Notes: generated by a model not told the origin, from the letters alone. A stretch of DNA of 64,000 nucleotides from Phaeobacter sp. CECT 5382 (GCF_001457775.1 NZ_CYSG01000015.1:1-64000); one strand, 5' to 3'. Counted from the stretch's first letter, positions 1-8,763 are shown. A program made the numbers and translations.

Positions 1-325
1 CCGCGCCCCAGCTGCGTATCGTCGCTGCCGGTAGAGGGGGTTCTAGTGTTAACTCCAAACACCCGCAACACCAAAATCAACAAAATCACACTTTTCTGCA
101 AAACAAATGTGAAAATAAAACAAAAACAACATCTTACACACAGATAAAGTCAGCAAACCTGCCCCAAAGTCAAAGCAAAATCCCGCCAAACCTTCACCAA
201 ACCAGAAGATCAAACCCGAGTCACACCAAACATCAAGACTTACCCACAGACTTACCAACAGAACTCAACAAAACTCATAGGAATCACACTCACAAAAACA
301 CGAAAGCCCCTCCCTCCGAGTCGGT
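1..325. other. Gene-free, C+A-skewed block
   Basis: No gene is supported here. From about position 46 to 310 the plus strand is mostly A and C with very little G, unlike the balanced coding DNA that follows. Short variants of CACCAAA and of TTAC(C/A)CACA recur; TTACCCACA at 240-248 differs from the DnaA-box consensus TTATCCACA by one base. A 69-codon minus-strand frame crosses the block but has a low-complexity Phe/Gly/Val-rich product and no visible ribosome binding site, so it is not called. The block lies beyond the 3' end of the minus-strand operon that stops at 326. Confidence 0.5.
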
Positions 326-2308
326 CTAAAGCTTCAGCCCGGTGGCGTGTCCTTCATAGATGGCCTGCGCCGCCAATCGTGGTGCATTGGCGTCGCCAAT
401 CAGGTGCGGCGTCTTTCCAGCAGACAGCAGGGCATCCCGCAGGGACATATCGGCATGATTTGGAGTGGCCATGATCAGATCGGATGCCGCAAAAGTTTCG
501 GTTCGTCCGGTCAACAGTGACAGGATCTGCGCCCCCTGCCCCGTCCAACTGGTGATGGCTGCATCGACAATAAAGCGCACATCCCGTTCGGCCAAAGCCC
601 GGCGCAGGGCAAAATCAGTGGATGAGCGCTGGAGCTCTTTGCCAACCATCGCATCGGGAGAAACCAAAGTGACCTGATGCCCGGCTTCGGCCAGATACCA
701 GGCCGTACCGCAACCGCGCCAATTGCCGCCTTCATCCAGAACAATGACCTGCCTGCCCAACCGGGCCCGCTTGGTCAGCACATCTTCGGCGGACCAGATA
801 TGGCCGCAGTCCAGTCCCGGCAGCTCAGTCAGATGCGGCAATGCCTTTTGAAAGCCGGTCTCGGTTGGCAGTGAGCCCGTTGCCAAGATGATTTCATCCG
901 CCCCAAAGGCCACTATGTCATCCGCATCCAAATATGTGTTGAACCGCTGGTCCACGCCGAGCTTTGAAAGCTGCCGCTCATACCAGGACAGAAGATCCAG
1001 GATCTGGGCCCGCCTAGGCTGCAGCCCCGCCAGGCGAAACTGCCCGCCAGCGACCGGCCCGGCCTCTGCCAGCGTCACGCGATGACCGCGTTCGGCGGCG
1101 ACCCGGGCGACTTCCAGTCCGGCGGGCCCTGCGCCGACCACAAGAACGGTCTTTGACGTTTGGACGGGCGTGAAGCGGTCGCCACCCCAGTCGGCCTCGC
1201 GCCCGACCGATGGGTTGATCAGGCAAGAGATCCAATAGTCACGCCCGCGCCGCCCCCAGCATTGTTGATTGCACGACAGGCATCCGCGGATATCTGCGCC
1301 GCGCCCCATCGCGGCTTTGTTCACCAGATGCGGGTCGGCAATCTGACCGCGCACGATAGAGACCAGATCGGCCTGCCCGGCCCCAAGTACTGTGTTCGCA
1401 TTGTCCGGCGTGCGAATATGGCTTTCGGCCGTGACCAATGCTTGCGGTGTTGCTCCCTTGAGGGTTTCCGCCAGATCCACGCCCAGAAGCTCACCCTCCT
1501 GAAAGCTGGGAATGAGACGGGAGAAATCAAAATAGGAGCCGGACCCGACAGTGACATAGTCCATCAAGCCTTGGGCGTCATGCAGAGCGATGATCTCGCT
1601 CATGCTTTCGCGGCTCAGCGCGACCTCGACGCCGGGTTCGTCATTGACCGAAAGCCCCACGATAAAATGCTCACCGCAAGCCCGGCGAATACGGTGCAGG
1701 ATCTCGCGGGAAAACCGCGTGCGGTTTTCCAGAGCCCCCCCCCATTTGTCATCACGCCTGTTGGAAAAGGGCGTCCAGAACTGATCCAGCAGGCAATGAT
1801 AGGCGGCCCAGACCTCAACCCCATCAAATCCGGCTTTGCGGCAGCGGAGTGCTGCCTGCACAAAGCCCTCGATAATCTCTTCGATCTCGGACTCAGACAT
1901 GGCATGGCTGGCGTCACTGTCGTGATAGCTCACCCCGCCCGAAGGAGACCAGGCGGCATGCCAGGAATTGTCCTGATCACCATGTGCGCCCACATGATAG
2001 AGCTGCTGGATCATCACAGCACCCGCCCGCTGGCAGGGTTCAACCAGCTTGCGGAAATGCGGGATCACCTCATCGGAGGCGGGACGGAAATTGCCACGCG
2101 TCAGCACCGCAGAGGCATGCACCGGCATCGGCTCCACCACAATCATGGCGGCGCCGCCCAGCGCACGCTCCAGATAGTAGGCGCAATGCGCGGCCCCCGG
2201 CAGGCCGTCCTGGGCCATATTGGTGGTATGGGCGCCAAAGACCACGCGGTTGCGCAGGGTCTTATGGCGCAGTTGCACCGGCTGGAACAGATGCGAATAG
2301 GGTGCCAC
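326..2308 (-). CDS. TMADH/2,4-dienoyl-CoA reductase-like flavoprotein with 4Fe-4S cluster
   Basis: A 660-residue NADH:flavin oxidoreductase of the trimethylamine dehydrogenase/dienoyl-CoA reductase type. An N-terminal FMN-binding TIM barrel (about residues 1-340) is followed by a complete 4Fe-4S motif, Cys343-x2-Cys346-x3-Cys350-x11-Cys362. A C-terminal FAD/NAD(P) Rossmann part then begins with VVGAGPAG near residue 391. I chose the GTG at 2306-2308 because GGAGGG sits 6 bases upstream; a longer frame to 2347 would overlap the previous gene. It is the last gene of the minus-strand operon, two bases after the ProC-like gene. Family members demethylate N-methylated amines or reduce enoyl compounds. 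The operon favours an N-demethylase, but the substrate cannot be read from sequence. Confidence 0.85.
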   Translation of the reverse strand: MAPYSHLFQPVQLRHKTLRNRVVFGAHTTNMAQDGLPGAAHCAYYLERALGGAAMIVVEPMPVHASAVLTRGNFRPASDEVIPHFRKLVEPCQRAGAVMIQQLYHVGAHGDQDNSWHAAWSPSGGVSYHDSDASHAMSESEIEEIIEGFVQAALRCRKAGFDGVEVWAAYHCLLDQFWTPFSNRRDDKWGGALENRTRFSREILHRIRRACGEHFIVGLSVNDEPGVEVALSRESMSEIIALHDAQGLMDYVTVGSGSYFDFSRLIPSFQEGELLGVDLAETLKGATPQALVTAESHIRTPDNANTVLGAGQADLVSIVRGQIADPHLVNKAAMGRGADIRGCLSCNQQCWGRRGRDYWISCLINPSVGREADWGGDRFTPVQTSKTVLVVGAGPAGLEVARVAAERGHRVTLAEAGPVAGGQFRLAGLQPRRAQILDLLSWYERQLSKLGVDQRFNTYLDADDIVAFGADEIILATGSLPTETGFQKALPHLTELPGLDCGHIWSAEDVLTKRARLGRQVIVLDEGGNWRGCGTAWYLAEAGHQVTLVSPDAMVGKELQRSSTDFALRRALAERDVRFIVDAAITSWTGQGAQILSLLTGRTETFAASDLIMATPNHADMSLRDALLSAGKTPHLIGDANAPRLAAQAIYEGHATGLKL

Positions 2309-2310
2309 GG

Positions 2311-3036
2311 TCAGCCCTCCAGTTTCGTCAAGCCTTCGACGAGACACGCGCCCATGCCCGCATCCACCATATGTTGGCGCAGGCGCTGGCTATAGCCACC
2401 CGGAGTATTCAGCGCCTCAATCAGATCATTCGCTTGGGTCTCTGACAGAGAGGTGGCGATAATCATGCGCAAAAACGCCTCACCCTGTGTGGGATCAGAC
2501 ACCCGGCTGCTGAGCCAGTCGGCTGCATCCGCAACCAGCCGTGCTACCGGCGACAGCACCGCTTGCGCGCAGAGATAGGCGTCAAGCTCGTCTGCGTTGC
2601 GCAGGGCAAAGACGGTGTTTGCAGGCGCAAAGATTTGATTCAGCAAATCACTGTCGCCCAGCGCCATGATGGCAGAGCCACCCCCGGCAATACTGGGAAA
2701 CGGCATCATCACGGCTGCGGCGCGCGCAGGTGCTACCATAGCGGAGACCTGATCCAGATCCGCCCCCGCCATAAAGGAGACCACCTGCAGGTTCGGCGGA
2801 AAGGTCAGGGCGGTCAAGATTTCCGGTGCGGCCTCAAGCATCAGCCCCAGAAACACCACCTCGCTGTGATCCAGGACATCCTGCAGCGCGGCGATCTGCA
2901 CTTCTGGGATCTGTGCCGCCAACTGGCCCGAGCGCGCCTGGGAACGCGCCGAGATGCGGATCTCATGACCCTGCCCTGCCAATCCGCGCACCACAGCGGA
3001 CGCAATTGTGCCGGTGCCGATAAAACCCAGTCGCAT
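2311..3036 (-). CDS. Pyrroline-5-carboxylate reductase-like NAD(P) oxidoreductase
   Basis: A 241-residue protein with the N-terminal Rossmann motif GFIGTGTIASA and a C-terminal stretch near residue 210 (EALNTPGGYSQ) resembling the ProC signature, in which a TPGG-type motif precedes helical dimerisation elements. ProC reduces pyrroline-5-carboxylate to proline with NAD(P)H. At 241 residues it is shorter than typical ProC (about 270). It sits between two TMADH-like flavoproteins, with spacings of 1 and 2 bases, so it is cotranscribed and probably acts on a cyclic imine or amino acid made by the demethylases. Proline betaine or N-methylproline breakdown would make sense of a ProC-like enzyme here. 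That pathway is inference; a housekeeping ProC role is less likely in this context. Confidence 0.75.
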   Translation of the reverse strand: MRLGFIGTGTIASAVVRGLAGQGHEIRISARSQARSGQLAAQIPEVQIAALQDVLDHSEVVFLGLMLEAAPEILTALTFPPNLQVVSFMAGADLDQVSAMVAPARAAAVMMPFPSIAGGGSAIMALGDSDLLNQIFAPANTVFALRNADELDAYLCAQAVLSPVARLVADAADWLSSRVSDPTQGEAFLRMIIATSLSETQANDLIEALNTPGGYSQRLRQHMVDAGMGACLVEGLTKLEG

Positions 3037-3037
3037 A

Positions 3038-5083
3038 TCAGATGTCCTTTATCAGGCGCAGGGCATCATAGATGGCCGCATGAGTGTTGCGCGCAGCCAC
3101 GGCATCCCCAATTCGGAACAGCTGAAAAGCGCCTTTCGGATTGGTATTGACGGTCTGCGGGCGTCCCTCGATCAGCGCACTCTGATCAACCTCACCGCGG
3201 TTTGACGACAGGTCTTTCAGGTCGAAATAGAGCTCATCCAACGGCAGCGTGCCATAGTTCACCACCACCTGATCGTATTGCGCCTCAGATGTATGGCTGC
3301 TGTAGTCGGTGCCGATGGTGGCCGTCAGCTGATTGCCGCTTTGCGCGACAGAAAGCAGCCGCCGAGTGACGGTGAAGGTCACGTCCTTATCCTGCAAGGC
3401 ACGCATGTAAGGTACCAGGTTCATCGCCATGATATCGGGCGCGAATGTGCGATCCGGGGTCATCACCTCGACGTGGGCACCGGCATTGGCGGCGACTTCA
3501 GCTGCCATGACACCGGGGTGATCACCGCTTTCGTCATAGATCAGCACATTGCTGCCCGGCTTCACATCGCCCGAAATTATATCCCAGCTGGTGACAAGAT
3601 GCGCGGCTTCCTCGCAGGTTTCATGCAACATGGTGTTCGGCATGCCACCCGTCGCCACGATCACCACATCCGGATTGAGCGCCATCACATCCGCAGCCTC
3701 CGCCCAGGTATTAAACCGGAACTCCACATCACGCGCCGCGCATTGCGCCATGCGCCAGTCGACGATCGAGATCATCTCGGCCCGACGTGGGTTCTGCACC
3801 GTCAGGCGGATTTGGCCACCGGGGTCGGCGGCAGCCTCAAGGACCGTCACCGCATGTCCGCGTTCCGCTGCAACCCGTGCCGCCTCTAGCCCGCCGGGGC
3901 CAGCACCGATCACGACGACTTTCTTTTTCTCCGCCGCTAGCGGAATATCATGCGGCATGGTCACTTCGCGGCCCGTGGCCGGGTTGTGAATGCACAGGGC
4001 TTCGCCCGCCTGATAGATCCTGTCGAGACAATAGGTAGCGCCAACGCAGGGGCGAATGTCATCTTCGCGCCCCTCAATGATTTTGCGCACCACATGCGGA
4101 TCCGCCATATGGGCGCGCGTCATGCCCACCATATCCAACAGGCCTGAGGCCACCGCATGGCGCGCTGTCGCCACATCGGGAATTTTGGAGGCATGAAAGG
4201 TCGGCATGCCCGTGGCCGCGCGCACGGAGCCCGCAAAATCCAGATGCGGTGCGTTTTTCATCCCCTGCACCGGGATCATGTCAGTCATCGCCGGATCCGT
4301 ATGGATGCGGCCGCGATTGACGTTCAGATAGTCGACCTGACCTGTGTTTTTGAGGATCTTTGAAATCTCCACACCCATTTCGGGCGTGATACCCCCTTCA
4401 TACGCCTCATCCGGGGCAAAGCGCACGCCCAAAACGAATTCATCCCCGACCCGTTTGCGCACAGCGGCAATGATATCGGTGGTCAACCGCATCCGGCTTT
4501 CCAGATGCTCCTTACCATAGGGGCCCTCCAGATCATTGGTCAGAGGCGAGATGAACTGGTCCAGCAAATGACCATGGGTCATGATCTCGACCCCGTCCAT
4601 GCCACCCTCTTTCATCCGTTCTGCTGCATCCGCAAAATCCGAAATGATACGCGAGATATCCCAGTCTTCGGCCAATTTCGGAAAGGCATGATGCGCCGGT
4701 TCGCGGTGCCGGGTGGAGGACACCGCCGGCAGCCAGTCTCCCTTGTTCCAATGGGTGCGCCGCCCCAGATGCGTCAGCTGGATCATAACTGCCGCGCCGT
4801 GCTCATGCACCTGATCGGTCATGTTCCGGATCCAGGGCACCACCTCGTCCTTATAGGCGAGGATATTATTGAACACCGGCGGACTATTGCGCGACACCGC
4901 CGCCGAGCCGGCCGTCATCGTCAGCGCAACGCCCGCTTTGGCGCGTTCCGCATGATAGGCCGCGTAGCGCTGTTTGGGCATGCCATCTTCGGGATAGGCC
5001 GGCTCGTGGCTGGTCGTCATGATCCGATTGCGCAGGGTCAAGTGTTTCAGTTTATAGGGCTGCAACAGCGGGTCGCTGGACAT
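3038..5083 (-). CDS. TMADH-like N-demethylase (N-methylproline/dimethylglycine demethylase type)
   Basis: A 681-residue relative of trimethylamine dehydrogenase: FMN TIM barrel (about 1-335), iron-sulfur region, then FAD/NAD domains beginning VVVIGAGPGG near residue 389. The barrel motif MTHGHLLDQFISPLTND (168-184) matches the active-site strand of the family. The cluster motif is unusual: Cys346, Ala349, Cys352 and Cys364 keep TMADH-like spacing, but the second cysteine is alanine. Start ATG at 5081-5083 is chosen because GAGGAG lies 8 bases upstream; an ATG two codons earlier is too close to that site. The sequence style recalls flavoproteins annotated as N-methylproline or dimethylglycine demethylases, which release formaldehyde. 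Exact substrate unproven. The gene follows the MttB homologue after a 115-base gap containing a hairpin. Confidence 0.82.
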   Translation of the reverse strand: MSSDPLLQPYKLKHLTLRNRIMTTSHEPAYPEDGMPKQRYAAYHAERAKAGVALTMTAGSAAVSRNSPPVFNNILAYKDEVVPWIRNMTDQVHEHGAAVMIQLTHLGRRTHWNKGDWLPAVSSTRHREPAHHAFPKLAEDWDISRIISDFADAAERMKEGGMDGVEIMTHGHLLDQFISPLTNDLEGPYGKEHLESRMRLTTDIIAAVRKRVGDEFVLGVRFAPDEAYEGGITPEMGVEISKILKNTGQVDYLNVNRGRIHTDPAMTDMIPVQGMKNAPHLDFAGSVRAATGMPTFHASKIPDVATARHAVASGLLDMVGMTRAHMADPHVVRKIIEGREDDIRPCVGATYCLDRIYQAGEALCIHNPATGREVTMPHDIPLAAEKKKVVVIGAGPGGLEAARVAAERGHAVTVLEAAADPGGQIRLTVQNPRRAEMISIVDWRMAQCAARDVEFRFNTWAEAADVMALNPDVVIVATGGMPNTMLHETCEEAAHLVTSWDIISGDVKPGSNVLIYDESGDHPGVMAAEVAANAGAHVEVMTPDRTFAPDIMAMNLVPYMRALQDKDVTFTVTRRLLSVAQSGNQLTATIGTDYSSHTSEAQYDQVVVNYGTLPLDELYFDLKDLSSNRGEVDQSALIEGRPQTVNTNPKGAFQLFRIGDAVAARNTHAAIYDALRLIKDI

Positions 5084-5158
5084 GGGCATTTCTCCTCGGG
5101 GCGGCCTGGGGTCTTTTTGGGGTCTTAAGTTGCGATCTGCGAGTGATTGAAGCGACCG

Positions 5159-5182
5159 CCGAGGGCCAAGTACAGCCCTCGG
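5159..5182 (-). other. Hairpin between the MttB homologue and the demethylase
   Basis: A perfect 8-base inverted repeat (CCGAGGGC/GCCCTCGG) with an 8-base loop lies just after the MttB-family stop codon. No T-run follows on the minus strand, so a full terminator is doubtful. It may protect the upstream mRNA or cause partial termination, giving different expression of the two genes. Confidence 0.5.
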
Positions 5183-5198
5183 ACGCCATATTGTGGAG

Positions 5199-6761
5199 CT
5201 AGTACCAGGCGTCTGGTGCAGCATCCTTGGCCTTGGTGATGAATTCACGCAGCGCCTCGTCGGTACCGGGATCCATTGCCGGGGCTTGATAGGCGGCAAG
5301 CTGTGCCTTCCAGCGTGTATTGGCGCGACTTGCAGCATCAATGCCGCCCTGCTCATCCCAACTCTCCCAGGGTTGGTGGTCATCCATGGCACTGTCCCAA
5401 TAGGCCGTCTGGTAGTGGCGCAGGGTGTGTTGTGTGGCAAACAGGTGCTGTCCGGGGCCGCCTTCGGCCAGGGCGTCAAAGCCCAGCGTGTCTTCGTTGA
5501 CCTCGAACCCTTTGAGATAGGAATGCAGCGCGCCGCACAGATCGGCGTCCAGCATGAATTTTTCGTAGGACATCGACAAAAGCCCATCCAGAAAACCTGC
5601 AGAATGCAGTATGAAATTGGCCCCGCATTGTACCGCCGACATCATCGACATCATCGACTGCTGCATGGCCTGCCCGTCTGGCAGTTTCGAGGTCGAAAAG
5701 TTCCCCGCGCAGCGCAACGGCAGGTTCAGACGCCGCGCCAGCTGCCCCATCGCAAGGGACCCCAATGCAGGCTCAGGCGTTCCAAAGGTAGGTGAGCCGG
5801 TGCGCAGCGACATCGAACTGATAAAGGACGCCAGCACCGCAGGCGATCCCGGCCGCACCAGCTGCGTGATGGCACAAGACACCATGCTTTCGGCCAGACA
5901 CTGCGCCACAGATCCTGCAACGGTCAGCGGCGACACCGCGCCGCCCAGCAAGAACGGCAAATGGATCGACCCCTGCCCGGCGGCGGCATAGGCGCGAATA
6001 CCCTGGGTTGTCACCCCGTCCAGAACCATCGGCGAGGTGGTGTTGAAATTGCCCATTATAACGCAGTTCTGGTCGACAAAATCAGCGCCAAACAGGATAC
6101 GACACATCTCTATACTGTCTTCAGCGCGCTCGGGCGCTGTGATCGAGCCCAGAAAAGCACGATCAGAATAGCGCATATGGGCATAGACCATATCCAAGTG
6201 ACGCTTGTTCACCGCGATATCTGTCGGCTCGCAAATGGTGCCACCGGAATGGTGCAGATTTGGGCTCATCTGTGCCAGTTTCACGAAGTTTTCAAAATCC
6301 GCGATTGTGCCGTAGCGCCGCCCCTTTTCGAGATCCATCACGAAGGGAGAGCCATAGGAAGGCGCCATTACCATGGCATCGCCACCGATCTCGACCGAAT
6401 TGGCCGGGTTGCGGGCGTGCTGGGTAAAACGCGCCGGTGCGGTCTTGAGGATTTCGCGGATCATGCCGGGGGCAAATTTCAAATTCCAGCTGTTCGAAGT
6501 CAAATCTGTGACTTGGGCGCCGGCAGCGCGAAACAGCTCTACCACTTCGGGGTCTTCGCGAAACTCGATACCGATCTCGGCCATAATCCGATCTGCGGTC
6601 GCTTCGATCTGGTCCAGGCTTTCGTCTGACAGGATGTCATAGGTCGGAATTTTGCGGGTAATAAAAGGCACGCGCAGGTGATCATTCTGGCCTGGCTCTG
6701 CAGAACGGCCCTCACCGCGGCGAGATCGACGTCCTCGTGGTTTTTGCTGCGTGGCTTCCAT
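5199..6761 (-). CDS. MttB-family (non-pyrrolysine) trimethylamine methyltransferase homologue
   Basis: A 520-residue protein of the MttB superfamily (COG5598). Residues after about 40 (KIPTYDILSDESLDQIE) match the family's conserved N-terminal helix region, and the C-terminal third contains the family pattern around HLFATQHTLRHYQTAYW. MttB moves a methyl group from trimethylamine to a corrinoid protein and uses pyrrolysine. This frame has no internal amber codon, so it belongs to the non-pyrrolysine branch, whose characterised members demethylate glycine betaine, proline betaine or carnitine. The ATG at 6759-6761 has GGGAGG upstream; the frame could extend to 6833 but without a better site. 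It is the first gene of the operon and faces a divergent TetR gene. No corrinoid protein or activase is encoded in the window. Confidence 0.85.
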   Translation of the reverse strand: MEATQQKPRGRRSRRGEGRSAEPGQNDHLRVPFITRKIPTYDILSDESLDQIEATADRIMAEIGIEFREDPEVVELFRAAGAQVTDLTSNSWNLKFAPGMIREILKTAPARFTQHARNPANSVEIGGDAMVMAPSYGSPFVMDLEKGRRYGTIADFENFVKLAQMSPNLHHSGGTICEPTDIAVNKRHLDMVYAHMRYSDRAFLGSITAPERAEDSIEMCRILFGADFVDQNCVIMGNFNTTSPMVLDGVTTQGIRAYAAAGQGSIHLPFLLGGAVSPLTVAGSVAQCLAESMVSCAITQLVRPGSPAVLASFISSMSLRTGSPTFGTPEPALGSLAMGQLARRLNLPLRCAGNFSTSKLPDGQAMQQSMMSMMSAVQCGANFILHSAGFLDGLLSMSYEKFMLDADLCGALHSYLKGFEVNEDTLGFDALAEGGPGQHLFATQHTLRHYQTAYWDSAMDDHQPWESWDEQGGIDAASRANTRWKAQLAAYQAPAMDPGTDEALREFITKAKDAAPDAWY

Positions 6762-6845
6762 GCCTTCTGACCTCCCAAAAGCTGCGTCACCTGACATATG
6801 TGTCGATAAACAAGCCGCACCTGTCAACTCCATTGCGACTTGAGC

Positions 6846-6863
6846 ATGTCGGTGTTAGGACAT
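6846..6863 (+). promoter_or_regulatory. Candidate TetR operator
   Basis: Inverted repeat ATGTC-N8-GACAT in the 106-base space between the divergent MttB-family and TetR genes, ending four bases before the TetR start. A second dyad-like sequence, GACATATGTGTC, lies near 6798. The position suits autoregulation plus control of the methylamine operon. The assignment is by position and symmetry only. Confidence 0.4.
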
Positions 6864-6867
6864 CCGC

Positions 6868-7494
6868 ATGAATATTCAGGACAGATCCCGCCCGCCGACC
6901 TCGGAAGAGGCCTGGCTGACCGCCGCCTACGAGCAACTGACCCGGCACGGTGTGGAATCGGTCAAGATCATGCCTCTGGCCAAACAACTGGGGGTTTCAC
7001 GCACTAGTTTCTATTGGCATTTCAAGGATCGTGACGCCCTGCTAGAGGCGATGATCCGGCATTGGGAAGACAAGAACACTGGCAACCTAGTCGCGCGGAC
7101 AGAAGCCTATGCTGCCAATGTGTTTGAGGCGGTGTTCAACCTGTTTGATTGCTGGTTGGACCCTGAGCTGTTTGATTCCCGTCTGGATCTGGCGATCCGC
7201 AACTGGGCGCGCAACGATGCGGATCTGCAAATCCGCCTGAATCAGGCCGATGCCCGCCGCGAGGCCGCTATGGCTGCTATGCTGGTTCGGTTTGGCTATG
7301 GCGCCGAGACCGCATTGGTGCGCGCACGTACCATGGTTTACACGCAGATTGGTTATATCTCGATGCAGATCCATGAACAGGCCGCCGACCGACTGGCCCA
7401 GATGCCTCAATACGTCGAGGTTTTCACTGGCAAGGCTCCGGGTCGGGACGATATCGATCGTTTCATGTCGCGCCATCAGCGCGCAAAAAACTAG
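6868..7494 (+). CDS. TetR-family transcriptional regulator
   Basis: A 208-residue TetR/AcrR-type repressor. The N-terminal helix-turn-helix (about residues 25-70) contains MPLAKQLGVSRTSFYWHFKD, typical of the family, followed by an all-helical ligand-binding domain. It is transcribed away from the MttB-family operon, with 106 bases between starts, which suggests it controls that operon in response to a methylated amine or a product. Its stop codon is only 5 bases from the stop of the convergent LysR gene, leaving no room for a terminator. The ligand is unknown. Confidence 0.85.
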   Translation: MNIQDRSRPPTSEEAWLTAAYEQLTRHGVESVKIMPLAKQLGVSRTSFYWHFKDRDALLEAMIRHWEDKNTGNLVARTEAYAANVFEAVFNLFDCWLDPELFDSRLDLAIRNWARNDADLQIRLNQADARREAAMAAMLVRFGYGAETALVRARTMVYTQIGYISMQIHEQAADRLAQMPQYVEVFTGKAPGRDDIDRFMSRHQRAKN

Positions 7495-7499
7495 GCCAG

Positions 7500-8387
7500 C
7501 TACATCTGCGCAGGAAGGTCAAAAAACTCCGATTGATGGGCACGGAAATACCGCCGCAACGCATCCTTCAACACTTGCGCCTTTTTTGACTGCAGCAGAT
7601 CCCGGTGGCTGAGCACCCAGATTGGCGCGTAATCCTGTGGCGCCACCTGTGGAAGCGGCACCAGGTCTGGCAGATCACGCGCCAGAAACAGCGGCATCCG
7701 AAGCGCCCCCAGCCCGGCTCGCGCCGCCGCGACCATTGACGACATATCGTCAAACCGTGCGCGGATATGAAAATTCGGATAGTGTTTCTGGGCACTCTGC
7801 GGCGGGCTGTCATAGGCAGTATAGACGACCCAGTTCAAAACCGCCTGCGGGTCCGCAGCCGCCGCCGCGGCCAGCGGGGGCGTCGCAAAACAGCCATTGC
7901 GCTGATCGCACAAGCGATGCCCTACCAGCGTATCACCGGGCGAAGCACTGATACGGATCGCCAGATCAGCCTCGCGCCGGGTCAGATCCAGGATCTCGTT
8001 TGTGGCGCGGACTGTCAGTTCAATATCGGGGTACTGGTCGCAAAACCCGGTGATCAGCGGTGCCAGATGACTTTGGATCAAAAGCTGCGGCGCGGTCAAA
8101 ACCAAAGGCCCGCTGAGGCTCTGGTCCCTGCCGGTCAACTGCCGCATGATCTGGTGTTCCTCCGCCTCCATCCGCGCAGCGGCAGCGGCCAGATCGCAGG
8201 CCTCTTGCATTGGCAGATACCCTTCGGGACGGCGTTCGAACAATGCGCGACCAAGCTGCTCCTCAGCACGCTGCACCCGGCGGGCCACAGTGGTGTAAGT
8301 CACCGACAGATCATCAGCTGCCGCCGCGAGCGTTCCACCCCGTACTAGGGCCAAAATCGTTCGCATGTCGTCCCAGTTGAATTGCAT
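7500..8387 (-). CDS. LysR-family transcriptional regulator
   Basis: A 295-residue LysR-type regulator. Residues 1-60 form the winged helix (MRTILALVRGGTLAAAADDL, then TTVARRVQRAEEQLG), followed by a periplasmic-binding-protein-like effector domain. The ATG at 8385-8387 gives the normal LysR start; the longer frame to 8465 adds residues unlike the family. The gene is divergent from the DUF1330 gene at 8482 across 94 bases, the usual arrangement for a LysR regulator and its target. The effector is unknown. Confidence 0.85.
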   Translation of the reverse strand: MQFNWDDMRTILALVRGGTLAAAADDLSVTYTTVARRVQRAEEQLGRALFERRPEGYLPMQEACDLAAAAARMEAEEHQIMRQLTGRDQSLSGPLVLTAPQLLIQSHLAPLITGFCDQYPDIELTVRATNEILDLTRREADLAIRISASPGDTLVGHRLCDQRNGCFATPPLAAAAAADPQAVLNWVVYTAYDSPPQSAQKHYPNFHIRARFDDMSSMVAAARAGLGALRMPLFLARDLPDLVPLPQVAPQDYAPIWVLSHRDLLQSKKAQVLKDALRRYFRAHQSEFFDLPAQM

Positions 8388-8481
8388 ACATGCATTTACG
8401 CATGGCCAACACAAAAAAGCATGTGTTTTATCACGGCCTGACCTGCCCCATCTGTGCTGCATCACAAGGAAAGGACAAAAG

Positions 8482-8763
8482 ATGGCTTATGTTTATGTGA
8501 ACCTGCTGGTGGAAAACCCTGACACTATGGCAGCCTACCGCGAGAAAGCCGGAGCAGCCTTGCAAAAGCACGGCGCCACGGTTCTGGTTTCGGCGCCAAG
8601 TCAAACCGTGATTGAAGGCCGCCGGGATGAGACCGGCATTGGGGTTCTTCTTGAATTTGCGGATGTCGATGCCGCCAAGGCGTGGATCAATGACCCCGAA
8701 CTGCAGGAAACACATGCCCTGCGGCGCTCAGCCGGCAAGAGCGCCATCACGCTGCTTGGGTAA
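8482..8763 (+). CDS. DUF1330 / ABM-fold small protein
   Basis: A 93-residue protein resembling DUF1330 and antibiotic-biosynthesis-monooxygenase ferredoxin-like folds. It opens AYVYVNLLVENPDTMAAYRE and has the family pattern of an alpha/beta barrel monomer with a KHG-containing first helix end. The ATG at 8482 follows AAGGAAAGGACAAAAG; a longer frame starting at 8365 would overlap the LysR gene and its promoter and is rejected. The gene is divergent from LysR and is followed by a strong bidirectional terminator. No catalytic function is known for close relatives that I can name. Confidence 0.7.
   Translation: MAYVYVNLLVENPDTMAAYREKAGAALQKHGATVLVSAPSQTVIEGRRDETGIGVLLEFADVDAAKAWINDPELQETHALRRSAGKSAITLLG

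Noticed and set aside
49-258. 69-codon minus-strand frame in the first block
   Set aside because: Low-complexity Phe/Gly/Val product arising from the C+A-skewed strand.
1160-2395. 411-codon plus-strand frame opposite the first flavoprotein
   Set aside because: Antisense shadow; the minus-strand frame has FMN, Fe-S and FAD motifs.
5199-5201. TAG stop of the MttB homologue as a pyrrolysine read-through codon
   Set aside because: Pyrrolysine in MttB is internal, near the middle. This gene reaches full family length without any internal amber codon and the TAG is followed by unrelated sequence.
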